This document shows positions 1 through 8,485 of a stretch of DNA of 64,000 nt, one piece after another. Every line of letters begins with the position of its first letter. Positions within the stretch are counted from its first letter, which is position 1. Source of the DNA: Natranaerovirga pectinivora (GTDB lineage Bacteria; Bacillota; Clostridia; Lachnospirales; DSM-24629); assembly GCF_004342165.1 (NCBI RefSeq), contig NZ_SMAL01000002.1:248001-312000 (forward strand). Reading direction: 5' to 3'. The translations under genes were made by a program, and so were the position numbers. The notes under the pieces were generated by a model. The model did no database searches, was not told where the DNA came from, and saw nothing but the letters and a program-made list of their open reading frames with translations.

Positions 1-641
1 TTTGAATGAGCACCTGCGGAAGCTACTATCGATGCCCAGGCAGCAGTACTCAAAGTTCCACCAGTAAAAATTGCGCCAGCACCAGCAGCAGCAGAAACTA
101 CTATAGAAAGACCAGACAATCCCATATCCATTATTATTTGTCCTTCTAAAGTATTAATTGAATCAACATAAGATTTAAATCTACTTAAATCTGATGAATT
201 CGCGGTAGTTTCATCTGTTTTGAAATAATAGTAATTAAAGATATTACTTCTTGGTCTCCTTAATTCCCACTTATTAGTAGTTCCATACGTTTTTGTGTAT
301 TCATAGTTAGTAAATGTGTTTTCTTTTAACGATGCTCTTATACCTACAACAAATTCTTGTTCTGGTATTTGGATGAAAACAATATCACCTTTAAATTGTT
401 CACCTGTATAAATATCTGTGGCAATTGTTTGTACCCAATTATCAATTTTATTAAAGGTAGTTGTGTAGATCATGTTATCATCATTTGCTTGAGCAATTCT
501 AACTTGTTCATCATCTTGTAGAATAATTGTGTTATAATTAGTGTCTTTTGTTTGTCCAGATACTGCAAATGTCATATTTAATGATAAAATAATAATGAAA
601 GCAAAGCTTATTATGTTTTTTTTGTAACGTTTAATATTCAT
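1..641 (-). CDS. secreted protein of unknown function, C-terminus beyond the window
   Basis: An open frame runs from an ATG at 641 to the left edge (213 codons visible), so it is partial. An AGGTGG ribosome site lies 7 bases before the ATG. The N-terminus is a clear signal peptide: basic MNIKRYKK, a hydrophobic core, and a likely cleavage after NMTFA. The mature part is polar with several aromatic residues, followed near the edge by a glycine/alanine-rich hydrophobic stretch (LSGLSIVVSAAAGAGAIF). A bacteriocin-like secreted protein of the geobacillin-26 type is possible by overall layout, but I do not recognise the family with confidence. A perfect palindrome TGTACGTACA sits about 25 bases upstream of the start. 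Confidence 0.75.
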   Translation of the reverse strand, partial: MNIKRYKKNIISFAFIIILSLNMTFAVSGQTKDTNYNTIILQDDEQVRIAQANDDNMIYTTTFNKIDNWVQTIATDIYTGEQFKGDIVFIQIPEQEFVVGIRASLKENTFTNYEYTKTYGTTNKWELRRPRSNIFNYYYFKTDETTANSSDLSRFKSYVDSINTLEGQIIMDMGLSGLSIVVSAAAGAGAIFTGGTLSTAAWASIVASAGAHS

Positions 642-1207
642 AAATATCCACCTAAATAGTAAAATGTGTACGTACAAGCAAATAATAGCACAATAAATTT
701 GAAATATAAATATAATTAATAAAAAAATAAAAAAAATAAAAAAAATAGATTAATCAGTATATTAACAATTGAGTAAGATAAATAAAAAATATTAGATGAA
801 ACGCTATAATGCTTATTGAATAAGAGAAAAAAGCTTGTTTTTTCGTAGTTGCATCTTTGTTTTTTTAATTAATTCCAGAAGAGAGCTAAATAATCTTAAA
901 CTGTATTATTTATAAGAATAAATAGTGGTGCACTATGTCGATGGAAACATTATAATAGGGGATACATCAGTTTAAATTAGTTGACCAGAAGTTTGCATTT
1001 ACACCTCTGAGTAGTTGACGGATTTTTGCATCAAGGGCTAGAAAACCTACATTTTTGGATATACTATAGAATGAAAGTTGAGACTAAAAGAAGATATATA
1101 TTAAGATATTGACGAAAAAGCATTTTATAATTTGGTGCAGAATTTTGATTCAAAAAATCTAGATAGTCACGTACTTTAAGAAAAAAAGAAATGATACTTA
1201 AGACTCT

Positions 1208-1240
1208 ACACCCTAAATTGATAGTGAAGGGTGTTTTTTT
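1208..1240 (+). terminator. intrinsic terminator, orphan
   Basis: The arms ACACCCT (1208-1214) and AGGGTGT (1228-1234) pair perfectly and are followed by a run of seven T. No gene precedes it on the plus strand, so it may close a lost gene or a small RNA, or insulate rnr. Confidence 0.55.
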
Positions 1241-1308
1241 AGCCAATCATTTATTTTAACTATATCACAAATGATTTCCCAAGAATTGGTATTTATTTTC
1301 CCAAAACT

Positions 1309-1338
1309 TTGTTTAAAAGACCTAATATATGGTATACT
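1309..1338 (+). promoter_or_regulatory. sigma-A type promoter of rnr
   Basis: TTGTTT at 1309-1314 and TATACT at 1333-1338 are separated by 18 bases, about 35 bases ahead of the rnr start. Confidence 0.55.
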
Positions 1339-1372
1339 AAGATAAAGATTCTTTGAAAAGTAGGTGGATTTT

Positions 1373-3502
1373 ATGAATAATATCGAATTTGATACAAAAA
1401 AACAAATAATTATGGACTTAGTGAGTCACCCAGAATATAGACCTTTAAAAATAAAAGAAATAGCTGCTTTGTTAGATATACCCCAGCACGACAGACATAT
1501 ATTAGATGAAGTACTGCAGACATTAATAGCAGAAGGTAAACTCATAAAAACAAAAAGAAGCAAGTACGCAGTGCCAGAAAAATTGAACTTAATATCAGGT
1601 GTATTTGAAGGCCACCCAAAAGGGTTTGGTTTTGTTGTTGTGGAAGAAGAAGAAAACGATATCTTCATACCAGGTGATAATACCAATGGTGCATTACACA
1701 AAGACAAAGTATTAATCAAAATTGTTAGTGAACCAAGTGGAAGAAGAAAAGAAGGAGAAGTTGTTCAAATCGTAGAACGTGGTGTTACAGAAGTTATTGG
1801 TACTTTTGATAAAAGCAGTAACTTTGGATTCGTAATACCAGACAATCCAAAACTCTTTAAAGATATATTCGTTTCAAAAACCAATGACAAAGGCGCTGTT
1901 ACAGGTCATAAAGTAATTGTAGAAATAACCAACTATGGTAATGAAAGACGAAGCCCAGAAGGTAGTATCACTGAAATCATTGGGCATGTAAACGATCCAG
2001 GAACAGATATTACTTCAATTGTTAGAGGATTTAACCTTCCAGTTGATTTTCCTGAAGCAGTTATGAGAGAAGTTGAAAGCATACCAGCAGAAGTACAAGA
2101 AAAAGAATTAAAAAACAGATTGGATATTAGAGATTGGCAAACAGTAACCATTGACGGTGAAGATGCGAAAGACCTTGACGATGCCATCACAATCACTAAA
2201 AAACCAGATGGAAAATACACATTAGGGGTACACATAGCAGACGTTACTCACTATGTAAAAGAGAATTCATTTCTTGATAAAGAAGCCATCACTAGAGCCA
2301 CAAGCGTATACTTAGTAGATAGGGTTATTCCTATGCTACCTCACAAATTATCCAATGGTATATGTTCACTAAATGCAAATGTAGACCGATTGGCTCTAAG
2401 TTGTATTATGGACCTAGATGAAAATGGTACTGTAATTGGACATAAAATAGAACAAACAGTTATCAATGTAGATAGAAGAATGACCTATACAGCAGTTAAA
2501 AAAATACTTGAAGAAAATGACGAGGAAACCATAGCTGAATACAAAGAATTGGTACCAATGTTCAAAGATATGGAAGACCTAGCAATGCTTCTTAGAACAA
2601 AACGTAAACAAAGAGGGTCTATAGACTTTGACTTCCCAGAAAGTAAGATCATCTTAAATGAACAAGGGGAACCAATAGATATAAAAGCTTATGATAGAAA
2701 TGTGGCTACTAAAATCATTGAAGAATTTATGTTATTAGCCAATGAAACCATAGCAGAAGACTATCACTGGCAAGAGCTTCCTTTTGTCTATAGAACTCAC
2801 GAATTGCCTGATCCAGAAAAAATACAGAAATTAGGACAGTTCATATACAATTTTGGATACCGTATCAAAGGTCATAAGGAAAGCATTCATCCAAAAGAAA
2901 TTCAAAAATTACTGTCTGAAATAGAAGGCAAGCCAGAAGAACCAATTATTAGCCGTTTGGCATTACGCTCTATGAAGCAGGCAAGATATACAGCAAGCAA
3001 TGATGGACACTTTGGTCTATCAGCAAAATACTACACTCACTTTACATCACCAATTAGAAGATACCCAGACTTACAGATTCATAGAATCATCAAGCAGAAT
3101 CTAAACGGTGAGTTAAATGAGAAAAAAATAGCCCATTATAAGAGTATATTGCCTCAAGTAACAAAACAATGCTCCGAATTAGAAAGAAGAGCAGAAGAAG
3201 CGGAAAGAGAAACAAACAAACTTAAAAAAGTAGAATATATGTCTAAACACATTGGTGAAGAATTCGAAGGTGTTATCTCAGGGGTAACAAGTTGGGGTAT
3301 TTATGTGGAATTGCCTAATACAGTAGAAGGATTGGTTCATGTGACGGCATTAGACGATGATTACTACATTTTTGACCAAGAAAAATATATGTTTGTTGGA
3401 GAACGCACCAGTAAGATATATAGAATTGGTGATACAGTTAATATAAGAGTTTTAGGTACTGACAAGATACAGAAAACCATAGATTTTGAAATGGTAGAAT
3501 AA
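1373..3502 (+). CDS. rnr: ribonuclease R (3'-5' exoribonuclease)
   Basis: RNase R degrades structured RNA from the 3' end and works with SmpB/tmRNA in clearing faulty mRNA. The product is 709 residues, normal for the family. In order it shows a winged-helix N-terminus, two cold-shock/OB domains (about 60-210), the RNB catalytic domain with the acidic motif DGEDAKDLDDAI from residue 261, and a C-terminal S1 domain (EFEGVISGVTSWGIYVELP, about 630-705). The start chosen is ATG 1373, 6 bases after AGGTGG; an in-frame GTG at 1364 lies inside that ribosome site. It heads the rnr-DUF421-smpB-ssrA cluster. Confidence 0.95.
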   Translation: MNNIEFDTKKQIIMDLVSHPEYRPLKIKEIAALLDIPQHDRHILDEVLQTLIAEGKLIKTKRSKYAVPEKLNLISGVFEGHPKGFGFVVVEEEENDIFIPGDNTNGALHKDKVLIKIVSEPSGRRKEGEVVQIVERGVTEVIGTFDKSSNFGFVIPDNPKLFKDIFVSKTNDKGAVTGHKVIVEITNYGNERRSPEGSITEIIGHVNDPGTDITSIVRGFNLPVDFPEAVMREVESIPAEVQEKELKNRLDIRDWQTVTIDGEDAKDLDDAITITKKPDGKYTLGVHIADVTHYVKENSFLDKEAITRATSVYLVDRVIPMLPHKLSNGICSLNANVDRLALSCIMDLDENGTVIGHKIEQTVINVDRRMTYTAVKKILEENDEETIAEYKELVPMFKDMEDLAMLLRTKRKQRGSIDFDFPESKIILNEQGEPIDIKAYDRNVATKIIEEFMLLANETIAEDYHWQELPFVYRTHELPDPEKIQKLGQFIYNFGYRIKGHKESIHPKEIQKLLSEIEGKPEEPIISRLALRSMKQARYTASNDGHFGLSAKYYTHFTSPIRRYPDLQIHRIIKQNLNGELNEKKIAHYKSILPQVTKQCSELERRAEEAERETNKLKKVEYMSKHIGEEFEGVISGVTSWGIYVELPNTVEGLVHVTALDDDYYIFDQEKYMFVGERTSKIYRIGDTVNIRVLGTDKIQKTIDFEMVE

Positions 3503-3508
3503 CCTTTA

Positions 3509-3532
3509 ATCCCCCACATTACTGTGGGGGAT
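3509..3532 (+). terminator. hairpin after rnr
   Basis: A perfect 10-bp stem (ATCCCCCACA/TGTGGGGGAT) with a TTAC loop follows the rnr stop by 6 bases. There is no T run, so it may protect the 3' end or only attenuate read-through into the next gene. Confidence 0.5.
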
Positions 3533-3569
3533 ATTATACGCTTTATCTAGTATAGTTAGAGGTGATTAA

Positions 3570-4148
3570 ATGTTAGAGGTAATATCAGATTCTTTAATAT
3601 TATTAACTGTTGGCGTGTTATTACTAAGACTGGCAGGTAGAAAATCCATATCCCAGTTAACCATTCCACAGACCATTATAATGATTTCTATAGGGAACTT
3701 AATCATACAGCCAATCGTAGAAACAAGTGTTTGGAAAACCATTGTTGGCGCTAGTACATTTATAGCCTTTTTATTGGTTATGGAAGTGGGCCAAGTCAAA
3801 TACAATTGGGTAGAAAAGCTTTTAAAAGGTCATGCCGTTATCGTTATTGAAGATGGGAAATTAAATGCTACCAATCTGAAAAAGATTAGAATGACTGTAG
3901 ACCAATTAGAAGTTAGACTTCGTCAACAAGGTGTAAAAGATATAAAGGATGCAAAAATAGTTACCTGTGAAGCCAATGGACAAATAGGTGTGGAACTAAT
4001 AAGAGAAGCACAACCCCTTACAATTGGAGAATTTGAAAAATTAATGGCTAAGTACATTACAAAAGAAGCCAATCCACAAGAAGAAATAGCCCCACTTTTT
4101 GATGAATTAGTTAATCCAAGAAAACACTATCCTGAATATCTAGAGTAA
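3570..4148 (+). CDS. DUF421 (YetF-like) membrane protein
   Basis: The 192-residue product has three N-terminal hydrophobic segments (about residues 3-20, 30-48 and 55-72) with the family hallmark GRKSISQLTIPQ between the first two, then a cytoplasmic domain (HAVIVIEDGKL, and VDQLEVRLRQQGV) typical of DUF421/YetF proteins. Biochemical function is not established; Bacillus relatives are linked to the spore or envelope. AGAGGTGAT precedes the ATG. It lies between rnr and smpB in the same direction, 67 bases after rnr. Confidence 0.85.
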   Translation: MLEVISDSLILLTVGVLLLRLAGRKSISQLTIPQTIIMISIGNLIIQPIVETSVWKTIVGASTFIAFLLVMEVGQVKYNWVEKLLKGHAVIVIEDGKLNATNLKKIRMTVDQLEVRLRQQGVKDIKDAKIVTCEANGQIGVELIREAQPLTIGEFEKLMAKYITKEANPQEEIAPLFDELVNPRKHYPEYLE

Positions 4149-4160
4149 AGAATAAAGCCC

Positions 4161-4188
4161 TTGAAATTGTTAATGTATATGATATAAT
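4161..4188 (+). promoter_or_regulatory. sigma-A type promoter of smpB
   Basis: TTGAAA (4161-4166) and TATAAT (4183-4188) with a 16-base spacer lie 36 bases before the smpB start, so smpB can be expressed apart from rnr. Confidence 0.6.
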
Positions 4189-4224
4189 ATAGGGTACCGC
4201 AACAAATATAAGGTTGGTGTTAAA

Positions 4225-4692
4225 ATGGGCCAAGATAGTATTAAACTAATAGCACAGAATAAAAAAGCATATCACGATTACTTTATAGAAGAAAAGTACG
4301 AAGCAGGCATCGTTCTAGCAGGAACTGAAGTTAAGTCAATTCGTATGGGCAAATGCAGTATAAAAGAATCCTTCGTTAGACCAAAAGATGGAGAAGTTAA
4401 TATACTAAATATGCATATCAGTCCTTATGAAAAAGGGAATATATTTAACAAAGATCCATTAAGAACAAGAAAATTATTGCTTCACAAATACGAAATCAAT
4501 AAAATTCAAGGTGCTATTACTCAAAAAGGCTATACCTTAGTCCCCCTGAAAGTATATTTAAAAGGGAGTCTAGTAAAAGTTCAAATAGGTCTAGCAAAAG
4601 GTAAAAAACTTTATGACAAACGTCAAGATATTGCTAAAAAAGATCAAAGACGTGCGGCAGAAAAAGAGTTTAAAATCAAGAATTTAAATTAG
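4225..4692 (+). CDS. smpB: SsrA-binding protein SmpB
   Basis: SmpB binds the tRNA-like part of tmRNA and brings it to stalled ribosomes. The 155-residue product is full length: the OB-fold core with ALAGTE-type motif ([20 protein letters not shown]), HISPYEKGN, and the basic C-terminal tail ([17 protein letters not shown], ending KNLN) that enters the mRNA channel. AAGGTTGGTG serves as ribosome site. Its RNA partner ssrA begins 133 bases downstream. Confidence 0.97.
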   Translation: MGQDSIKLIAQNKKAYHDYFIEEKYEAGIVLAGTEVKSIRMGKCSIKESFVRPKDGEVNILNMHISPYEKGNIFNKDPLRTRKLLLHKYEINKIQGAITQKGYTLVPLKVYLKGSLVKVQIGLAKGKKLYDKRQDIAKKDQRRAAEKEFKIKNLN

Positions 4693-4754
4693 TTTAAATT
4701 TGAGTTCAATAAATCTTAATAGTAATAATTTTGCTATGTTGTAATATACTAACA

Positions 4755-4781
4755 TTGACAAAAACACAAAAGTAGTATAAA
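4755..4781 (+). promoter_or_regulatory. probable ssrA promoter
   Basis: A consensus TTGACA (4755-4760) is followed after 15 bases by TATAAA (4776-4781). The spacer is short, and transcription would start about 35 bases ahead of the mature tmRNA end, which fits a processed precursor. Confidence 0.5.
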
Positions 4782-4825
4782 TTAGGTTATGCACCTAATA
4801 TTTATTTTTCGTCTAATACTAGTAC

Positions 4826-5174
4826 GGGGGTGTACTGGTTTCGACGGGGGCATCAGATATTAGAGGAGCCATCCGCAGCTTTCTGGGACTGCGTCAACAA
4901 CCTGGTAAATAAATTAAACGCAGACGAAAATAATTTCGCATTAGCTGCTTAATGCAGCTTGTTAACTCTCAGTAACCCGCGGCTGTGGGTTAACATCAAA
5001 TGAAGCGGGGAACTTCTCTTACAAAGCTTTGAGTAGGAAGAAGAATTATGAAGCTACTAACCTACAAAGCCTGTCGTTAGGCGTTGTAGTGAGGGAATGT
5101 TAAAATAGCGACTGTGATGGGAGATACTGTAATAAATGGGTCTTCGGACAGGGGTTCGATTCCCCTCACCTCCA
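4826..5174 (+). ncRNA. ssrA: transfer-messenger RNA (tmRNA)
   Basis: The 5' end GGGGGTG (4826-4832) pairs with CACCTCC (5167-5173) to form the acceptor stem, followed by the conserved TACTGGTTTCGACGGGG and, at the 3' end, the T-arm GGGGTTCGATTCCCC. The resume frame starts at GCA 4920 and encodes the tag ADENNFALAA with stop TAA at 4950-4952. The 3' CCA is not encoded. tmRNA with SmpB frees stalled ribosomes and tags the nascent chain. The 3' end is duplicated at 8411-8437. Confidence 0.97.
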
Positions 5175-5180
5175 TAAATT
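5154..5180 (+). repeat. left copy of direct repeat at the ssrA 3' end (attL-like)
   Basis: This 27-base segment, from the T-arm of tmRNA to 6 bases past the discriminator base, matches 8411-8437 at 25 of 27 positions. The only difference is TC against AT in the acceptor stem. Position and form match the target duplication left by tyrosine-integrase elements at ssrA. Confidence 0.7.
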
Positions 5181-5182
5181 TT

Positions 5183-5221
5183 GAAAAAGCCTTGTAAACA
5201 CAGTGTTTACAAGGCTTTTTC
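5183..5221. terminator. bidirectional terminator after ssrA
   Basis: A 19-bp perfect inverted repeat (GAAAAAGCCTTG and its complement, GTGTTTACAAGG side) spans the segment, with A runs and T runs on the outer ends. It can end ssrA rightward and the leftward methyltransferase gene. Confidence 0.75.
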
Positions 5222-5302
5222 AATTTCATATGGCCACTTGGAAAACCTATCTCTTCCTCGAACTTTTTCAAAAATTAAATGCCCCCATAATGAATCCATT
5301 TA

Positions 5303-6133
5303 TTATTCCAGATGTGATATTTTCCTAGCAAACACCCTATTTCCAGCGTGTTTATGTGATACACCCCCTGAATGGCAGTCGAAAACATATTCCTCACAGC
5401 CTTCAATATACCAATCATCATAAAGAGAAAGCAACTGACCAGATTTCCAATGCTGAGAATGGCTTTTTTTCCCCGGTATTTCACGGATAAATGGCTTGTC
5501 GACAAGGCAGTGCATTGCATTGAGACCATTGGTCTGGGTATATTCTTTGTAATTAAGAAATATTTCTTCTTTTAGTTCTGGTTTTATATAATGTAATACA
5601 CCGCTCGAAAAAAGGATATCGAACTTTTGCTCCAGTCTGAAATCCCATATATTGGCTTTAAACACATCGACATAGACATTGGCTTTATCAGCCAGTCTTT
5701 TGGTTTTTTCAATGCCAGCATTTGAAATATCAAAAGCACTAACTGAATAGCCACATCTGGCAAAAAACACGGCGTCCTTTCCTTCGCCACAACCAATATC
5801 AAGTAACTTTAAAGGCTTTGTTGGTGGCAAGAGTTCGAGGACTTTTAAACACATTGTGGAGGGGGTAACGCCCCAAAAATATTCTTCTTTATTGTAATGG
5901 TCTTCATAGTAAGAGCGTGAATCAAAGTTATGAGAATAACCCATAATTTTATCGATACTCACTGAAAAGATAGATGCCAACGAAGGCAAAAGCGATATAT
6001 CTGGAGAAGAGTGTCCCTTTTCCCATTTACTGACGGCTTGGCAGGTGATGTTAAGCTTAGTTGCTATTTCTTCTTGGGTCAACCCCATATCTTTACGGTA
6101 TCGCGCGATGTTTTCGCCCACAATGTTTTTCAT
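5303..6133 (-). CDS. HTH (Xre-type) - SAM-dependent methyltransferase fusion
   Basis: The 276-residue product starts with an Xre/Cro helix-turn-helix (residues 1-62; LTQEEIATKLNITCQAVSKW) followed by a class I methyltransferase domain (about 75-270) with motif I LLDIGCGEGKDAVFFA and an acidic post-I residue (SAFDIS), resembling TehB-like enzymes. The substrate is unknown. The fused DNA-binding domain suggests a regulator that methylates or senses SAM, but this is inference. Its ATG overlaps the purC stop as ATGA, so the two are translationally coupled. It lies in the segment bounded by the ssrA repeats. Confidence 0.85.
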   Translation of the reverse strand: MKNIVGENIARYRKDMGLTQEEIATKLNITCQAVSKWEKGHSSPDISLLPSLASIFSVSIDKIMGYSHNFDSRSYYEDHYNKEEYFWGVTPSTMCLKVLELLPPTKPLKLLDIGCGEGKDAVFFARCGYSVSAFDISNAGIEKTKRLADKANVYVDVFKANIWDFRLEQKFDILFSSGVLHYIKPELKEEIFLNYKEYTQTNGLNAMHCLVDKPFIREIPGKKSHSQHWKSGQLLSLYDDWYIEGCEEYVFDCHSGGVSHKHAGNRVFARKISHLE

Positions 6134-6993
6134 ATGATTACCTCAAATGATTGCCCCATTATTTTTTCGTAGCATTCTAAATACTTGGATTTAGTCATTT
6201 CAATAACATGCTGAGGCAAATAATTGGGGAGTTTGTTTGCATACCCATTCATACTTAGCCAGTTTCGAAGATACTGTTTGTCTAGGCTGTCTTGAGAGCG
6301 GCCAATTTCATAAGTGTCAAGAAGCCAAAATCGGCTTGAGTCAGGCGTTAAAATTTCGTCAGCAATTATAAGTTCTCCATTATTGTCTAGCCCAAATTCG
6401 AATTTTGCATCGGCAATGATTAAACCTTTACTTAATGCATAGCGCGCGCATTTATCATAGATTTCAATGGATTTGGATTTGATTTTTTCTGAAAGATCCT
6501 CCCCTAAAAGTTCAATGGCTTTTTCAAAAGTTATATTTTCATCATGACTTCCAGAATGTGCTTTTGATGAAGGAGTAAATATTGGTGTTGGTAATTTTTC
6601 GCTTTCCTTCATGCCTTTTTGTATTTTGATTCCACATATCTCACTGGTTTGAAGGTAACTTTTCCAACTAGAACCAGAAAGGTAACCTCTAACGATACAT
6701 TCGATGGGAAGCATTTTTAATTTTTTGACTAACATACTTCGACCCTGAAATGATTCATTTTGAAACTCTTTAGGAAAATCATCTAGTTTTGTGGAAAGTA
6801 CATGATTTGGAATAAGGTCTGAAACATAATCAAACCAAAATGCGGACATTTGATTTAATAGGATGCCTTTCTGTGGAATATCATTTGGCATAATATGATC
6901 AAACGCAGAAATTCTGTCAGATACAACCATTAACAAACGCTTTTCATCCACTTCGTAAATATCTCTTACTTTTCCACTGCTTATATTTTTCAT
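6130..6993 (-). CDS. purC: phosphoribosylaminoimidazole-succinocarboxamide synthase
   Basis: PurC joins aspartate to CAIR in purine synthesis, forming SAICAR with ATP. The 287-residue product has the family features SSGKVRDIYEV, VVSDRISAFDHIMPNDIPQKG, IVRGYLSGSSWKSY, and the ATP/metal region near DAKFEFGLD and LTPDSSRFW. Length and layout resemble the longer eukaryote-like PurC rather than the shorter one of about 235 residues common in Bacillota. GAAAGGATC is the ribosome site. It is isolated from other pur genes, coupled to a methyltransferase gene, and sits in the putative ssrA island, so it may be acquired. Confidence 0.93.
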   Translation of the reverse strand: MKNISSGKVRDIYEVDEKRLLMVVSDRISAFDHIMPNDIPQKGILLNQMSAFWFDYVSDLIPNHVLSTKLDDFPKEFQNESFQGRSMLVKKLKMLPIECIVRGYLSGSSWKSYLQTSEICGIKIQKGMKESEKLPTPIFTPSSKAHSGSHDENITFEKAIELLGEDLSEKIKSKSIEIYDKCARYALSKGLIIADAKFEFGLDNNGELIIADEILTPDSSRFWLLDTYEIGRSQDSLDKQYLRNWLSMNGYANKLPNYLPQHVIEMTKSKYLECYEKIMGQSFEVII

Positions 6994-7037
6994 ATAAATG
7001 ATCCTTTCTTTTTAGGAAGATGTAGTTCATAATTTAT

Positions 7038-7067
7038 ATTATAGTATAGTTATATACTTAGTTTCAA
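7038..7067 (-). promoter_or_regulatory. sigma-A type promoter of purC
   Basis: On the minus strand TTGAAA (7067-7062) and TATAAT (7043-7038) are separated by 18 bases, about 45 bases ahead of purC. Confidence 0.6.
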
Positions 7068-7159
7068 TAATCCAATAATTGATATTAACATAAAAATCAA
7101 CTGCTGGTTGAAAAAAAGAATATTTGGGATAAAAATAGTCAAACTATAGCGAGGTGACC

Positions 7160-7342
7160 AATTTCAAATGATCATTTACTACAAAAAAATTAAAGGTAAA
7201 AGGAGTATTAATTATAATCATCATTAAAAAGGGGTTTGATCAAAATAGTAGGAATAGAGCAGCTCAGTTATATAGCAAGGCCTTTGAAAAAATTGGATTC
7301 TTTAAGAATAAGGTAACGGGTTATATAGTCAAAACGGAATAG
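7160..7342 (+). pseudogene. broken reading frame, possibly acetyltransferase C-terminus
   Basis: A GAGGTGA site at 7151-7157 precedes an ATG (7168) with 19 codons. The frame is then continued, after a shift, by an open stretch 7211-7342 with no start of its own, reading KKGFDQNSRNRAAQLYSKAF then EKIGFFKN to a TAG. The pattern N-R-A-x-x-L-Y-x-K-x-F-E-K-x-G-F is reminiscent of the last helix and strand of GNAT acetyltransferases. The assignment is weak. It fits a decayed gene in the island. Confidence 0.3.
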
Positions 7343-7634
7343 GTATTTATGTCGGTGTTGTACGTCACTTAATAACACGTAAAAATACAACTAGGAATCT
7401 GTATGGTTATGTAATAATTATTTGAGGTAATATAATATGTGTATATTCATATATATTACTAAATTCAATATTGTCCTTTTTAGTATTTATTCCCTTGAAA
7501 TTTGACTTATGTGTCATAATAATATTTAAAATCAAATATGTGATTTCTAATAAAATAGAGGAAAAGTCACTAAATTAATTAAAACACATATTTTTAATTA
7601 ATGGAATAGTATTAATAAAAGAGGTTGATATATA

Positions 7635-8075
7635 ATGTCAAATAATTATATTTTTTCAAATGCTGAAGAAGAATTATTATCTTTACCTAAAGAGTATACC
7701 GTAGAAATAGCTTTAGAAAATAACGATCTCCTTTATACTCCATTAGCTCAGTCATTTAATATAGATCAACTCGTAAAATTTTTATGTAATTTTAATAATG
7801 GGATTCCAGATAAAATAAGAATTACTATGTTTGGTATTGATGGACCACCTACTCTTTCTATATTGGAGTACAATGGAGAATACTTAAAATTGACTATAGA
7901 TGTTTCTAGATATGATGGTGATGTTTACGATGAATTCATAATTTCTTATGGCTATGATATAATTATAGATAAAACTTATTATAATTCTTATAATGCTTAT
8001 AGCTTCTTCTTGAATAAATTTGATAATGGTTTAGCACTAATCTTTACTTATACTATTTTTAATATGCAACTATAA
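7635..8075 (+). CDS. DUF4362 domain protein
   Basis: The 146-residue product contains a segment typical of DUF4362 (NNGIPDKIRITMFGIDGPP, then LEYNGEYLKLTIDVSR). Bacillus members are usually lipoproteins, but here there is no signal peptide or lipobox, so it would be cytoplasmic. The last 35 residues are aromatic-rich. GAGGTTGATATATA precedes the ATG. Function is unknown. It is the last gene inside the segment bounded by the ssrA repeats. Confidence 0.6.
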   Translation: MSNNYIFSNAEEELLSLPKEYTVEIALENNDLLYTPLAQSFNIDQLVKFLCNFNNGIPDKIRITMFGIDGPPTLSILEYNGEYLKLTIDVSRYDGDVYDEFIISYGYDIIIDKTYYNSYNAYSFFLNKFDNGLALIFTYTIFNMQL

Positions 8076-8133
8076 AATCTAATGTTGAGTACTTTTTATC
8101 TGACTTACTATTTACTTTTAATTTAAATATAAA

Positions 8134-8192
8134 AAAGTACACATCTAAATGGTTAGTTTTTATATTATCCTATCCAACTTGGTGTGTACTTT
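8134..8192. repeat. inverted repeat of 10 bp
   Basis: AAAGTACACA (8134-8143) is complementary to TGTGTACTTT (8183-8192), 39 bases apart. It could be a weak terminator of the DUF4362 gene or ends of a tiny element; no T run supports the first. Confidence 0.4.
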
Positions 8193-8410
8193 ACATGCTA
8201 AAAACCGCATAAAATCAAGGGCTTTTCAAGAATAAAACTAAACAACAATGATGGGTTTAATTCCCGTCATTTTGTGGTGTCATCAAAGTGACTTAGCACT
8301 AAAAATAGCATAAAATACAAATAAATAAAAGTAAACATAAATCAATATTAAAAGAGGGTAATTACAAATAATGTAAACATACCTAAACATAAAGAAATAG
8401 AGGTGTATTC

Positions 8411-8437
8411 GTTCGATTCCCCATACCTCCATAAATT
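8411..8437 (+). repeat. right copy of the ssrA 3'-end repeat (attR-like)
   Basis: The segment matches 5154-5180 at 25 of 27 positions, beginning with the T-loop sequence GTTCGATTCCCC and ending CCTCCATAAATT. The rest of tmRNA is absent. It marks the likely right boundary of an element inserted in ssrA. Confidence 0.7.
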
Positions 8438-8485
8438 ATAACCCGCGAAATTCAGACAATTGGTTGGAGGTTCGCGGGTTATTTG
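8438..8485 (+). terminator. intrinsic terminator next to the right ssrA repeat
   Basis: A perfect 12-bp stem (ATAACCCGCGAA/TTCGCGGGTTAT) with a 21-base loop is followed by a T-rich tail. By position it could be the original ssrA terminator, displaced by the insertion. Confidence 0.65.

Larger units (their letters stand above)
642..1372. other. intergenic region of about 730 bases
   Basis: No convincing gene is seen. It is very A/T-rich near 700-780. It holds a palindrome TGTACGTACA at 667-676 upstream of the leftward gene, a terminator-like hairpin at 1208-1240 with no gene ahead of it, and the rnr promoter at the right end. The only open frame (1064-1246, minus) has no ribosome site and spans the terminator, so it is not called. 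Confidence 0.6.
6994..7634. other. intergenic region with remnants
   Basis: The segment holds the purC promoter, the broken reading frame described at 7160-7342, and A/T-rich sequence before the DUF4362 gene. No RNA gene is recognised. Both flanks lie inside the ssrA repeat pair. Confidence 0.5.

Noticed and set aside
1064-1246. 60-codon frame on the minus strand
   Set aside because: It runs through a terminator hairpin, has no ribosome site and resembles no known protein.
8395-8437. A tRNA gene, suggested by the T-loop and acceptor-like sequence
   Set aside because: No D-arm or anticodon arm can be formed upstream. The segment matches only the 3' end of tmRNA.
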